A DNA stretch of 12,887 nt from CAZLMF01 sp964560565 (GTDB lineage: Bacteria; Bacillota; Clostridia; Oscillospirales; Ruminococcaceae): contig CAZLMF010000047.1 of NCBI GenBank assembly GCA_964560565.1, forward strand, positions 1-12,887, written 5' to 3'. Positions 6,653 to 12,887 of this stretch are shown here, in pieces. The notes under the pieces were generated by a model that was not told the DNA's origin, ran no database searches, and worked only from the letters and a program-made list of their open reading frames with translations. The stretch's first letter is position 1. The number at the start of each line of letters is the position of its first letter. Made by a program: the position numbers and the translations under genes.

Positions 6653-7837
6653 ATGAAATACAATTTCTCAAATAAAATTTCCTCACTTAAAGCGTCAGCT
6701 ATTCGTGAGATTTTGAAATTTACAGCAGACCCCTCTGTAATAAGCTTTGCAGCGGGCAATCCTGCACCAGAAGCATTTCCTACAAAGGAGGTTGCGCAAA
6801 TCAGCGCACAGCTTTTAGAGGAAAGCCCCATTGATGCCCTTCAGTATAGCATTACAGAGGGCTACCCGAAGCTTCGTAATTGGCTAAAGGATAGACTCCG
6901 CAAGCAGAATATGTTTAAGGATAGCGATGAGCTAATTATAGTTTCAGGAGCGCAGCAGGGTATTGAGCTTTCCTGCAAGGTATTATGCAATGAGGGCGAT
7001 ACCGTTATTTGTGAGGCTCCAAGCTTTATTGGCTCACTTAACTCCTTTAAGTCCTACCGCACCAATCTTGTGGGCATTCCCCTAAAAGATGACGGAATGG
7101 ACATCGACAAGCTTGAGAGTGCTCTTAAGGCAAACCCCAACACTCGCTTTATCTACACCATACCAAACTTCCAAAACCCCAGCGGAATCACCACTTCCCT
7201 TGAAAAGCGCAAGGCTATTTACGCCCTTGCAAAGCGCTATGGCGTGCTTATTCTTGAGGATAACCCCTACGGTGATTTACGCTATGCGGGGGAGGATGTT
7301 CCAACTATAAAGTCACTTGATACCGATGGAATTGTAATCTACTGCGGCAGCTTTTCAAAGGTGCTTGCCCCCGGGCTTCGTGTGGGCTATGTATGCGCCC
7401 CTGCTGAGATAGTGCAGAAAATCGTTGTCGGCAAGCAGGTAAGTGACGTGCACTCAAATATTTGGGCGCAGATGATATGCGAACGCTTTGTTACAAACTA
7501 TGACTTCGAGGCGCATCTCAACAAGCTTCGTGATATCTACAAGCATAAGTGCAATCTCATGCTTTCCAACCTCAAATTCAGTCTGCCAACCTCAATCTCC
7601 TTAACCGAGCCTGAGGGCGGACTTTTCATCTGGGCAACCTTGCCGCAGGGTGCTGATATGATGGCATTTTGCAATAAGGCAGTTCAAGAAAAGGTGGCTG
7701 TTGTCCCCGGTAATGCCTTTATGGTGAGTGAGTCGGACTTGACCACAAGCTTTAGGCTCAATTTCTCAACACCCTCTGACGAGCAGATACTGCGGGGCGT
7801 TGAAATCTTAGGAAAAGTCGCACGGGAACTTTTCTAA
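6653..7837 (+). CDS. PLP-dependent class I/II aminotransferase (2-aminoadipate aminotransferase/LysN-like)
   Basis: The 394-residue cytoplasmic enzyme has the fold-type I aminotransferase motifs in order: YSITEGYPKLR (about 65-75), SGAQQGIEL (98-106), NFQNPSG (Asn175), EDNPYGDLRY (Asp203 binding the pyridine nitrogen), SFSKVLAPGLRVGY (Lys236 forms the Schiff base), EGGLFIWATLP and FRLNFS (Arg368 binding the substrate carboxylate). It resembles the subgroup annotated as 2-aminoadipate, aromatic or branched-chain aminotransferases and the aminotransferase half of MocR regulators. It has no N-terminal GntR domain, so it is an enzyme rather than a regulator. The amino-acid specificity cannot be fixed from sequence. 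Co-transcription with trpS is likely, since only 40 bases separate them. An AAAGG site lies eight bases before the ATG. Confidence 0.92.
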   Translation: MKYNFSNKISSLKASAIREILKFTADPSVISFAAGNPAPEAFPTKEVAQISAQLLEESPIDALQYSITEGYPKLRNWLKDRLRKQNMFKDSDELIIVSGAQQGIELSCKVLCNEGDTVICEAPSFIGSLNSFKSYRTNLVGIPLKDDGMDIDKLESALKANPNTRFIYTIPNFQNPSGITTSLEKRKAIYALAKRYGVLILEDNPYGDLRYAGEDVPTIKSLDTDGIVIYCGSFSKVLAPGLRVGYVCAPAEIVQKIVVGKQVSDVHSNIWAQMICERFVTNYDFEAHLNKLRDIYKHKCNLMLSNLKFSLPTSISLTEPEGGLFIWATLPQGADMMAFCNKAVQEKVAVVPGNAFMVSESDLTTSFRLNFSTPSDEQILRGVEILGKVARELF

Positions 7838-7877
7838 GGGACGGTCACACTGAAAATAATCGGAAAGGGTGGTTATA

Positions 7878-8879
7878 ATGACAGAGAATCCTCATAAAAA
7901 AAGAATATTTAGCGGCATTCAGCCGACAGGTACATTTACACTTGGCAACTATCTTGGTGCTATAAAGAATTGGGGGGTGCTTCAGAATGAGTGCGACTGC
8001 ACATATAGTGTAGTTGATATGCACGCCATTACTGTTAAGCAGGACCCTAAGGCGTTTCGTGAGCAAACATTATCATGCTTTGCATTGCTGCTCGCTTGCG
8101 GACTTGACCCAGAAAAGAGCACTATATTCATTCAAAGCCATGTTCCTTGCCATGCGCAGCTCACTTGGGCATTATCTTGCTCGACCCAGTTTGGGGAGCT
8201 ATCTCGCATGACGCAGTTTAAGGATAAGTCATTACGCCATTCTGACAACATCAATTCAGGGCTGTTTCTATACCCTGTGCTGATGGCTGCGGATATACTT
8301 TTGTATCAGGCGGACTTTGTCCCTGTGGGCGCTGACCAAAGACAACATATCGAACTTGCACGAAATATAGCGGTGCGCTTCAACGGCACTTACGGCGATA
8401 CCTTTACAATGCCGGAGATGTTCTCTAACAAGCTTACCGCAAAGGTAATGTCCCTGACCGAGCCAACTAAGAAAATGTCAAAATCGGAGGACAACGCAAA
8501 CTCCTATGTTACTATATTAGACCAACCGAGCACTATAATCAAGAAATTCAAGCGTGCTGTAACAGACAGCGATGCTCTAGTCGCTTACCGAGAGGGCAAG
8601 GACGGTATCAATAACCTCATGTCCATTTATTCGGCGATTACAGGGCAAAGCTTCGAACAGATAGAATATGATTTTGCTTCAAAAGGCTATGGCGACTTTA
8701 AGGTTGCCGTAGGTGAGGCTGTCGCTGCAGAGCTTACTCCCATTCGTGAGGAGCACACACGCTTAATGCAGGATAAAGCCTACCTCACTGAGGTTTACAC
8801 TAAGGGCGCTCAAAGGGCGCAATATATAGCAGAGAAAACCCTTAAAAAAGTGTATAAGAAAATCGGTTTTATTTTGTAG
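7878..8879 (+). CDS. trpS: Tryptophanyl-tRNA synthetase
   Basis: The 333-residue class Ic synthetase charges tRNA-Trp with tryptophan in the cytoplasm. It opens with IFSGIQPTGTFTLGNYLGAI, where TLGN (21-24) is the HIGH-type motif. YPVLMAADILLY and GADQRQH (151-157) are TrpRS-specific, and KMSKS is at 199-203. Full bacterial length is about 330 residues, so it is complete. The frame extends back to a GTG at 7869, but the ATG at 7878 has the properly spaced AAAGGG site eight bases upstream. No T-box leader is present. Expression seems to depend on the aminotransferase promoter at 6500. The genes probably form one operon, although a link to tryptophan metabolism is only inference. Confidence 0.97.
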   Translation: MTENPHKKRIFSGIQPTGTFTLGNYLGAIKNWGVLQNECDCTYSVVDMHAITVKQDPKAFREQTLSCFALLLACGLDPEKSTIFIQSHVPCHAQLTWALSCSTQFGELSRMTQFKDKSLRHSDNINSGLFLYPVLMAADILLYQADFVPVGADQRQHIELARNIAVRFNGTYGDTFTMPEMFSNKLTAKVMSLTEPTKKMSKSEDNANSYVTILDQPSTIIKKFKRAVTDSDALVAYREGKDGINNLMSIYSAITGQSFEQIEYDFASKGYGDFKVAVGEAVAAELTPIREEHTRLMQDKAYLTEVYTKGAQRAQYIAEKTLKKVYKKIGFIL

Positions 8880-8930
8880 CAAGCTTTAGCTTCATGAATT
8901 TGCGGCACTTAAACGCTTAACTTGATTATA

Positions 8931-8963
8931 GATAGCTCCTTGGCATATGCTAAAGGGGCTATT
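8931..8963 (+). terminator. Possible terminator hairpin after trpS
   Basis: GATAGCTCCTT pairs with AAGGGGCTATT (two wobble pairs), continued inside by GGC/GCT around an ATAT loop with one bulged A. The sequence after it is GGTATTT rather than a clean T-run, so termination is likely but not assured. It lies 51 bases after the trpS stop. Confidence 0.4.
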
Positions 8964-8993
8964 GGTATTTAAAAAATTATTTTAATTCACCCC

Positions 8994-9022
8994 TTGACAT
9001 TAATTTCATAAAAGTGTAAGGT
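8994..9022 (+). promoter_or_regulatory. Candidate promoter upstream of the ABC cassette
   Basis: A perfect TTGACA -35 box (8994-8999) is followed after 17 bases by TAAGGT (9017-9022), a weak -10. The segment also contains an imperfect inverted pair, CCTTGACA (8992-8999) and TGTAAGG (9015-9021), that could be an operator. A start here would give a leader of about 170 bases. Confidence 0.35.
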
Positions 9023-9087
9023 TATATGTACTGTCTGCAAAAAGAACATTCCTTCCGTTAGATATTTAAGCTATCTCCAGAATTAGT

Positions 9088-9126
9088 TTGACATTTTTAA
9101 TAATAATCTTAATTAAGTTAAGATTA
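9088..9126 (+). promoter_or_regulatory. TTGACA box with downstream palindromic operator
   Basis: A second TTGACA (9088-9093) lies directly upstream of a perfect 9-base inverted repeat: TAATCTTAA (9104-9112), a 5-base centre, and TTAAGATTA (9118-9126). The palindrome occupies the place where a -10 box would be, as expected for a dimeric repressor site such as those of MarR-type regulators. No regulator gene is visible in the window. A good -10 hexamer at 17 bases is lacking, so the promoter itself is uncertain; the palindrome is certain. Confidence 0.5.
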
Positions 9127-9197
9127 AACTTGATTTCATTAAGGTGCCGTGATGTTATTTTAATGCCAACAACAAACGCGCTAAAAGGAGGACAAAT

Positions 9198-11501
9198 ATG
9201 AAATACTTCGACAAACTGCCTTCCCCTGTTTTAAGGGCATTGGCAGTGCGCGGTGCTAACACAGACGGACTTGCGTACTGTGTAAAGGCCGACCTAAACG
9301 GCGAAAACTGCTATGTAGACGTGTACATTGCCTTTGACAGCAAAACTCTACATATAATCAGCGGCTACGATATTTTCACAAATGAAAATAAGGACAGGGC
9401 AAAGGACAAGAAAAAAGACCTTACCTACAGCGATTTTGAGGTTTCCGATTACAGCTACTATGATCTTGCTGACATTGAAAGTGCTTACCTTGACCGCCAT
9501 CAAGCCGCTGCAAGGCTTATGTTAAAGAAAAGCGACAACGCTGAATTCCCAATTGCAAGGCTTTCCTTAGGCTATTGCGAGAAATTTGAGCAGTTTTGTC
9601 AGCGCTTGATAAAGACAAAAAACAACGAGGAAATCGACGACAGCGCTTTGGAAGAAAACCAAGTGAACTGCCCCATTTGTGACAATCGCTACCCCGACCC
9701 TAACCGCCGAATCTGCCCGAAATGTCTTGACCGCACCTCAATATTTAAAAGACTTCTTGGAATGTTCAAAAACTTTAAGGCTGAGATGATTTTCATCTTC
9801 TTCGGTATAATTCTACGTACTGTATCCCTTGTTACAGCCCCCTACTTTGGCTCTAAACTGCTTTACGATGAGGTTTTGAACGAGAATGGGCAGTACTACG
9901 GAAGAATACTGATGATAGTGCTTATCATGCTTGTTGTATCCTTTGTCGCACAGGGCATTGAGGCAGTTTACGGGGTAATAATCTCTCAAATCACACCTAA
10001 GGTTACACATAAACTGCGCACGGACATATTTTCGTCCATGCAAAAGCTTTCCCTCAATTTCTTCACTTCCAAACAAACTGGCTCCCTTATGACGAGGGTT
10101 GACAGGGATTCGATGAATATCTACTGGTTCTTTACTGACATTATCCCTTTTGGACTGCTTAATTTGCTGAAGCTTTTAGGGCTTGTTATAATAATGACAT
10201 TCACAAGCCCTATTTTGTCGCTGATTATCATTGCCCTTGTTGCGACTATTGCATTATGTGACCGCCGCTTTGGAAAAAGTCAGCGAAAGTTCTGGCGCAA
10301 GCAAAACCACGCAAACCGCAGTGTTAATGCGGTGCTATCCGATGCGCTAAACGGTCAGCGTGTTGTAAAAGCATTTGCTAAGGAAGACCAAGAGATTGAC
10401 CGCTTTAACGACCGTAATGACTACCAGTTTTCAGTTGAGCAGACAATCAACAAGCGCCATAGCACTTATGGCCCTAGAATAGGACTTCTTGTCAATGTTT
10501 GCAGCACTCTGATGTATATGCTGGGTGCATGGATGGTCATAAACGACCAACTTATGTTCGGCTCGCTTACACTGCTTATGTCCTACTTTGGCATGGCGTG
10601 GGAGCCTATCTACTTCTTCACTTGGATTGGTGACCGCTGGGCGCGCTGTGTGGACGCGGCATCGAGAATGTTCGAGATACTCGACTCCTCCCCGACGGTT
10701 AAGCCTCCTGTAAACCCTGTGCCTGTGGGCGATTTGAAGGGCGACATTGAGCTTAAAAATGTTTCCTTTGAATACGAAGCTGGCAGACAGATAATCAAGA
10801 AGGTTTCTCTTACCGTTGAGGGTGGGAAAATGCTTGGTATCGTCGGCAAAACAGGTGCAGGCAAGTCCACCATCATTAACCTTATTTCAAGGCTTTATGA
10901 CGTCACTGACGGCGAAATAACCATCGATGGCATAAACATCAAGAACATAGCCTTTGAGGACCTGCGGCACAATATCGGTGTGGTGTCACAGGAAACCTAC
11001 CTCTTTATGGGCACAATAGCTGATAATATCCGCTATGCACGCCCTGAAGCCAGCATGGATGAGGTCATCGAAGCGGCAAAGTCCGCTAATGCTCACGACT
11101 TCATAATGAAGCTGCCCGATGGCTACGACACAGTCATAGGATCGGGGGCTGTAAGCCTTTCAGGAGGCGAAAAACAGCGTATTTCCATTGCAAGAGCAAT
11201 CATTCAAAAACCCAACATTCTTATTCTTGACGAGGCAACTGCCTCAATGGACACTAAAACCGAGCGTAAAATCCAAGCCGCAATCAATGCCATTAAAGAA
11301 GGGCGTACCATCATTTCCATTGCGCATAGGCTTTCTACCCTACGTGATGCTGATATGCTCTGTGTCATTGAAAACGGCGAGCTTTGCGAAACAGGCACTC
11401 ATGATGAGCTAATACGCAATAAGGGCAAGTACTTTGAGCTTTATAAGCTCCAGGCTGATGCGCTGAAATTTATCGGCATTGGCGAGGAAAATGCCTCATA
11501 A
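9198..11501 (+). CDS. ABC exporter with N-terminal zinc-ribbon extension
   Basis: The 767-residue protein is an ABC half-transporter with an unusual N-terminal extension. Residues 1-140 form a beta-rich region ending in a helix (EKFEQFCQRLIKT) that I do not recognise. A zinc ribbon of four cysteines (158, 161, 173, 176; CPIC and CPKC) follows. The six-helix exporter domain spans about 195-480. The ATPase domain (about 515-755) has Walker A GKTGAGKS (550-557), Q-loop Gln598, signature LSGGEKQR (654-661), Walker B ILILDE with catalytic Glu679, and His710, so it appears fully active. AGGAGG lies six bases before the ATG. The gene after next encodes a second such protein, so a heterodimer is likely. 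Lipid, peptide or drug export are all possible. Confidence 0.93.
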   Translation: MKYFDKLPSPVLRALAVRGANTDGLAYCVKADLNGENCYVDVYIAFDSKTLHIISGYDIFTNENKDRAKDKKKDLTYSDFEVSDYSYYDLADIESAYLDRHQAAARLMLKKSDNAEFPIARLSLGYCEKFEQFCQRLIKTKNNEEIDDSALEENQVNCPICDNRYPDPNRRICPKCLDRTSIFKRLLGMFKNFKAEMIFIFFGIILRTVSLVTAPYFGSKLLYDEVLNENGQYYGRILMIVLIMLVVSFVAQGIEAVYGVIISQITPKVTHKLRTDIFSSMQKLSLNFFTSKQTGSLMTRVDRDSMNIYWFFTDIIPFGLLNLLKLLGLVIIMTFTSPILSLIIIALVATIALCDRRFGKSQRKFWRKQNHANRSVNAVLSDALNGQRVVKAFAKEDQEIDRFNDRNDYQFSVEQTINKRHSTYGPRIGLLVNVCSTLMYMLGAWMVINDQLMFGSLTLLMSYFGMAWEPIYFFTWIGDRWARCVDAASRMFEILDSSPTVKPPVNPVPVGDLKGDIELKNVSFEYEAGRQIIKKVSLTVEGGKMLGIVGKTGAGKSTIINLISRLYDVTDGEITIDGINIKNIAFEDLRHNIGVVSQETYLFMGTIADNIRYARPEASMDEVIEAAKSANAHDFIMKLPDGYDTVIGSGAVSLSGGEKQRISIARAIIQKPNILILDEATASMDTKTERKIQAAINAIKEGRTIISIAHRLSTLRDADMLCVIENGELCETGTHDELIRNKGKYFELYKLQADALKFIGIGEENAS

Positions 11502-11519
11502 TCCGAAAGGAGATACTTT

Positions 11520-12038
11520 ATGCAAAAGACCTTTGAAGTTGACACACTTACTTTGCTTGAGCCTGACTCCCTTGAATTTTCTCGTGAGGAAAGCGGCTTT
11601 ATGACCCTCAAGTTTGACGGTGAAACCTATAACAGAGTGGCTCTTACTCGACTTGTCCCCTTTATGAGCAAGACCGAATACATTAGCTGTACCTTTGAAA
11701 AGGACGGGGAATGGATTGAAATCGGTGTAATTCGCGATACTGAGCTGTTGTCAGATGCACAGCGCAATATCGTTACCGAATTTTTAGAATTTAAGTACTA
11801 TATGCCCGAGGTGACAAAGATAATTTCCATTAAGGATAATCGAATGGGATACCTTTTTGTGGATATGCTTACAACCTCCGGCGAAAAAACTATATGCATT
11901 AACGATTGGTGGACTAATTTCAAGCTGATTGGGCTAAAAAGGCTTAACATTACCGATGTTGACGGGAACAAGTACTATGTACCCGATGTCGATAAGCTTG
12001 ATGCGGAAAGCCAAAAAAAGCTGGAGCTCTTTATATAA
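11520..12038 (+). CDS. DUF1854 family protein
   Basis: The 172-residue soluble protein has no signal peptide or membrane segment. Its end, RLNITDVDGNKYYVPDVDKL followed by DAESQKKLELF, and the stretches GETYNRVALTRLVPF and YISCTFEKDG match DUF1854. From recall, members of this family sit beside ABC exporter genes in several phyla, including some cyanophycin-related loci. Their biochemical role is unknown. Here it lies between two ABC exporters, 18 bases after the first, with an AAAGGAG site before its ATG, and is surely co-expressed. An accessory or regulatory subunit on the cytoplasmic side is a reasonable inference. No catalytic motif is apparent. Confidence 0.85.
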   Translation: MQKTFEVDTLTLLEPDSLEFSREESGFMTLKFDGETYNRVALTRLVPFMSKTEYISCTFEKDGEWIEIGVIRDTELLSDAQRNIVTEFLEFKYYMPEVTKIISIKDNRMGYLFVDMLTTSGEKTICINDWWTNFKLIGLKRLNITDVDGNKYYVPDVDKLDAESQKKLELFI

Positions 12039-12079
12039 GAATCTAAATTGCTCCCATAGGGAAAGGCACGGTATTCTTA

Positions 12080-12887
12080 ATGAATTTGAAGCTTTCATTT
12101 CCAAGTGGGGTATCCGATGAGGTGCTTGAAAGTGCAGTGTTTTCCTTGCCGACGGATATTGACTTGTCGGCGAGAAAAAAAGACGGGCATTGCCTTGTTA
12201 CCCCCGATAATATTTACATTTATTCCGAGAATAAGCTGATTACAACCTACTCCATAGAGGATATTGAGGAGTTTAAGTGCGAGCAGCTAATCGGTTGTTC
12301 AATGCTTTGCATTAAAACTGACGGGCGCTATATTGCCCTTTGCGCATTTACTCAAAAGCACTTTTTGCGCTATGTCGAGATTGTAAGGCTGCTTGAATAC
12401 TACAAAAGATACGGCGAGTTACTTAGTGAGGACACCGAAGATGAGCCATCCTGCCTACACTGCGGATTACCTCTAAACGGTGCAAAGGAATGCCCGTACT
12501 GCGCTAAAAAGTCAGCACTTATAGTGAAGCTTATTAAGCGCATGAAGCCCTACAAGTGGATGTTTATGACATCTGTTGGCTCGGCAATTCTACTATACCT
12601 CATCTCAATTGTTGCACCATATCTTCAGCGCCTTTTAATCGATGATTACATTATTCCAAAGAACAAGTATCTTGCAGGCTTTTTAGGGATAATGTCAATC
12701 TATATGCTGCTTAACTTTGTGCGCTGGATATTCGAGCATATTAATGCAAAAACAAGCTTTCAGGTTGCCACAAACTACGGGCGTGACCTGCGGCGTGACC
12801 TATTTGAAAAAACCCAAAAGCTATCAATGACATCCATTTCAAAGCGTACAGCAGGTGAGCTTATAAAGCGTGTCACCAACGACGCTT
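12080..12887 (+). CDS. Second ABC exporter with N-terminal zinc ribbon (partial, runs off right edge)
   Basis: An open frame runs from the ATG at 12080 to the window end (269 codons). Residues 1-110 resemble the first exporter's extension in layout: short strands (CLVTPDNIYIYSENKLITTY), then a helix (FLRYVEIVRLLEYYKRYGEL). A four-cysteine zinc ribbon follows (125, 128, 138, 141; CLHC and CPYC). Exporter-type membrane helices begin at about 160 (MFMTSVGSAILLYLISIVAPYL) and 197, and the segment RDLRRDLFEKTQKLSM with TAGELIKRVTND is the usual first intracellular loop of ABC exporters. The ATPase domain lies beyond the edge. The 41-base gap from DUF1854 has an AAAGG site at long spacing. No earlier in-frame start exists, because a TAA stands at 12044. 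It probably pairs with the first exporter. Confidence 0.88.
   Translation, partial: MNLKLSFPSGVSDEVLESAVFSLPTDIDLSARKKDGHCLVTPDNIYIYSENKLITTYSIEDIEEFKCEQLIGCSMLCIKTDGRYIALCAFTQKHFLRYVEIVRLLEYYKRYGELLSEDTEDEPSCLHCGLPLNGAKECPYCAKKSALIVKLIKRMKPYKWMFMTSVGSAILLYLISIVAPYLQRLLIDDYIIPKNKYLAGFLGIMSIYMLLNFVRWIFEHINAKTSFQVATNYGRDLRRDLFEKTQKLSMTSISKRTAGELIKRVTNDA

Larger units (their letters stand above)
8880..9197 (+). other. Intergenic region between trpS and the ABC-DUF1854 cassette
   Basis: This 318-base AT-rich stretch holds no credible gene on either strand. It contains a terminator-like hairpin, two promoter-like stretches and a perfect inverted repeat, listed separately. No tRNA, riboswitch or mobile-element signature was seen. 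Confidence 0.75.

Noticed and set aside
7838..7877. T-box leader for trpS
   Set aside because: The gap is only 40 bases, and neither it nor the aminotransferase leader has the T-box consensus or specifier stem.
8992..9035. MerR-type promoter with an operator in a long spacer
   Set aside because: The CCTTGACA...TGTAAGG arms resemble MerR-family sites, but the distance from TTGACA to the following TTATAT is 22 bases, beyond the 19-20 of that class, and no merR gene is visible.
9198..9730. C39 peptidase or C39-like domain on the first ABC exporter
   Set aside because: The extension lacks the catalytic cysteine/histidine context of that family; its paired cysteines form a CxxC...CxxC ribbon instead.

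Overview
The window looks like core chromosome from a spore-forming, low-to-moderate GC Firmicute, probably an anaerobic Clostridia/Oscillospirales-type organism. The main evidence is a minus-strand block from about 6396 down to 1327. It keeps the gene order of the Bacillus subtilis yabM-yabN-yabO-yabP-yabQ-divIC-yabR neighbourhood, with a DNA-binding HU gene inserted between mazG (yabN) and yabO. YabP and YabQ occur only in endospore formers. No tRNA, rRNA, CRISPR array, insertion sequence or phage gene is visible.

Left edge, minus strand (1-1326): the first 24 codons of a class I fumarate hydratase alpha subunit run off the left edge. Their start overlaps by 4 bases the stop of a metal-dependent amidohydrolase, so the two are probably translationally coupled. 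A hairpin at 1263-1288 separates them from the sporulation/division block.

Middle, minus strand (1327-6396): in transcription order these are a SpoVB/YabM-type flippase, MazG pyrophosphohydrolase, HU, the S4 protein YabO/RqcP, YabP, YabQ, a DivIC/FtsB-like septum protein and the S1-domain protein YabR. A near-consensus sigma-E-type promoter (6468-6496) precedes the flippase. A good sigma-A promoter (4655-4683) precedes mazG, and a rho-independent terminator (3374-3417) follows HU. The cluster therefore appears divided into a mother-cell-type part and vegetative parts, with reading through or internal promoters supplying the rest.

Middle, plus strand (6500-8879): a strong extended sigma-A promoter, nearly abutting the divergent sigma-E-type one, drives a class I/II PLP-dependent aminotransferase. 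Tryptophanyl-tRNA synthetase follows after a short gap.

Right part, plus strand (8880-12887): a 318-base AT-rich gap carries two promoter-like stretches and a perfect 9-base inverted repeat. A three-gene cassette follows: an ABC exporter with a roughly 190-residue N-terminal extension carrying a four-cysteine zinc ribbon, a small DUF1854 protein, and a second ABC exporter with its own zinc-ribbon extension, cut by the right edge. The two exporters probably form a heterodimer, with DUF1854 as an accessory of unknown function. This is the least understood part of the window and the best candidate for a poorly described system.
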